The position numbers and the translations under genes were made by a program. DNA of 64,000 nt from DASRDU01 sp035652435 (GTDB lineage: Bacteria; Acidobacteriota; Blastocatellia; RBC074). A model generated the notes under the pieces. That model saw only the letters and a program-made list of their open reading frames with translations. It did not search any database and had not been told where the DNA came from. The stretch lies in assembly GCA_035652435.1 (NCBI GenBank), contig DASRDU010000115.1, positions 56,979-120,978 on the forward strand. Reading direction: 5' to 3'. Positions 63,852 to 64,000 of the stretch are shown here, piece by piece; within the stretch, counting starts at the first letter, position 1, and the number at the start of each line of letters is the position of its first letter.

Positions 63852-64000
63852 AAATAGTCACCTAATGTGCGACTTGTTTTAGTCAACCCATCAGCAACCC
63901 GTCAAGGTCGAGTGGCGGACGGTTAAGTCGTAAGTTGAGAAAGACACAGACCGTGTGTGACAGCACCTTGCGAATCAGCCGATGCTGATAGTGCCACAGG

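Overview
The window is a GC-rich bacterial chromosome segment, densely coded on both strands, with no insertion sequence, prophage or CRISPR array that I can see. The gene content points to Acidobacteriota, and class Blastocatellia is my best guess (inference, no 16S here). The main pointers are a large TonB-dependent receptor with an N-terminal carboxypeptidase-regulatory-like domain, an ECF sigma factor translationally overlapped with a TPR-bearing Ser/Thr kinase, a TPR-fused sigma-54 activator, an OmpR-type/STAND/TPR regulator and Tat-exported sugar enzymes.

Layout. 1-782: truncated AraC regulator. 823-7285: SUF iron-sulfur cluster operon, in the order Rrf2 regulator, sufB, a RidA-family gene, sufC, sufD, sufS, sufU, with an IscR-type palindrome in front of the regulator and a degenerate copy in front of sufB. 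7289-18490, mostly minus strand: DUF2889 protein, a fused ABC ATPase/permease, a secreted repeat protein (plus strand), a zinc-ribbon membrane protein, and a run nadK - rhomboid - MFS - exonuclease/DNA polymerase. 18763-22072: TonB-dependent receptor with its own promoter and leader hairpin. 22173-28067: aminotransferase, APC permease, HD protein, MATE pump, inositol monophosphatase. 28445-34092: Ser/Thr kinase and ECF sigma factor, divergent from an exported S74-type protein with an unusual duplicated acidic leader. 34266-39898: a deoxyhypusine-synthase-like protein in a gatC-gatA operon, dciA, a DUF4287/DUF5655 protein and a metallophosphatase-like tetraheme cytochrome. 39992-48278: maf, TPR/sigma-54 activator, exported truncated hemoglobin, methyltransferase, class I aldolase, ABM monooxygenase, MscS channel. 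48800-54294: ftsH, tRNA-Arg(TCG), STAND regulator. 54652-61424: small membrane protein, orphan response regulator, two tandem zinc-ribbon membrane paralogues, and a Tat AKR / Tat isomerase / Gfo-Idh-MocA sugar cluster. 61720-63851: tRNA-Ser(TGA), two small hypothetical genes and a GNAT acetyltransferase.

How parts work together. The SUF operon is a complete assembly line: SufS takes sulfur from cysteine, SufU accepts it, and SufBCD is the scaffold. Its FeS-sensing repressor has three candidate ligand cysteines. The sigma/kinase pair looks like a phosphorylation-gated transcription switch, because the acidic motif of sigma region 2.2 is replaced by Thr/Ser. Many gene ends carry long, nearly perfect hairpins of unrelated sequence that probably serve as terminators between convergent genes.
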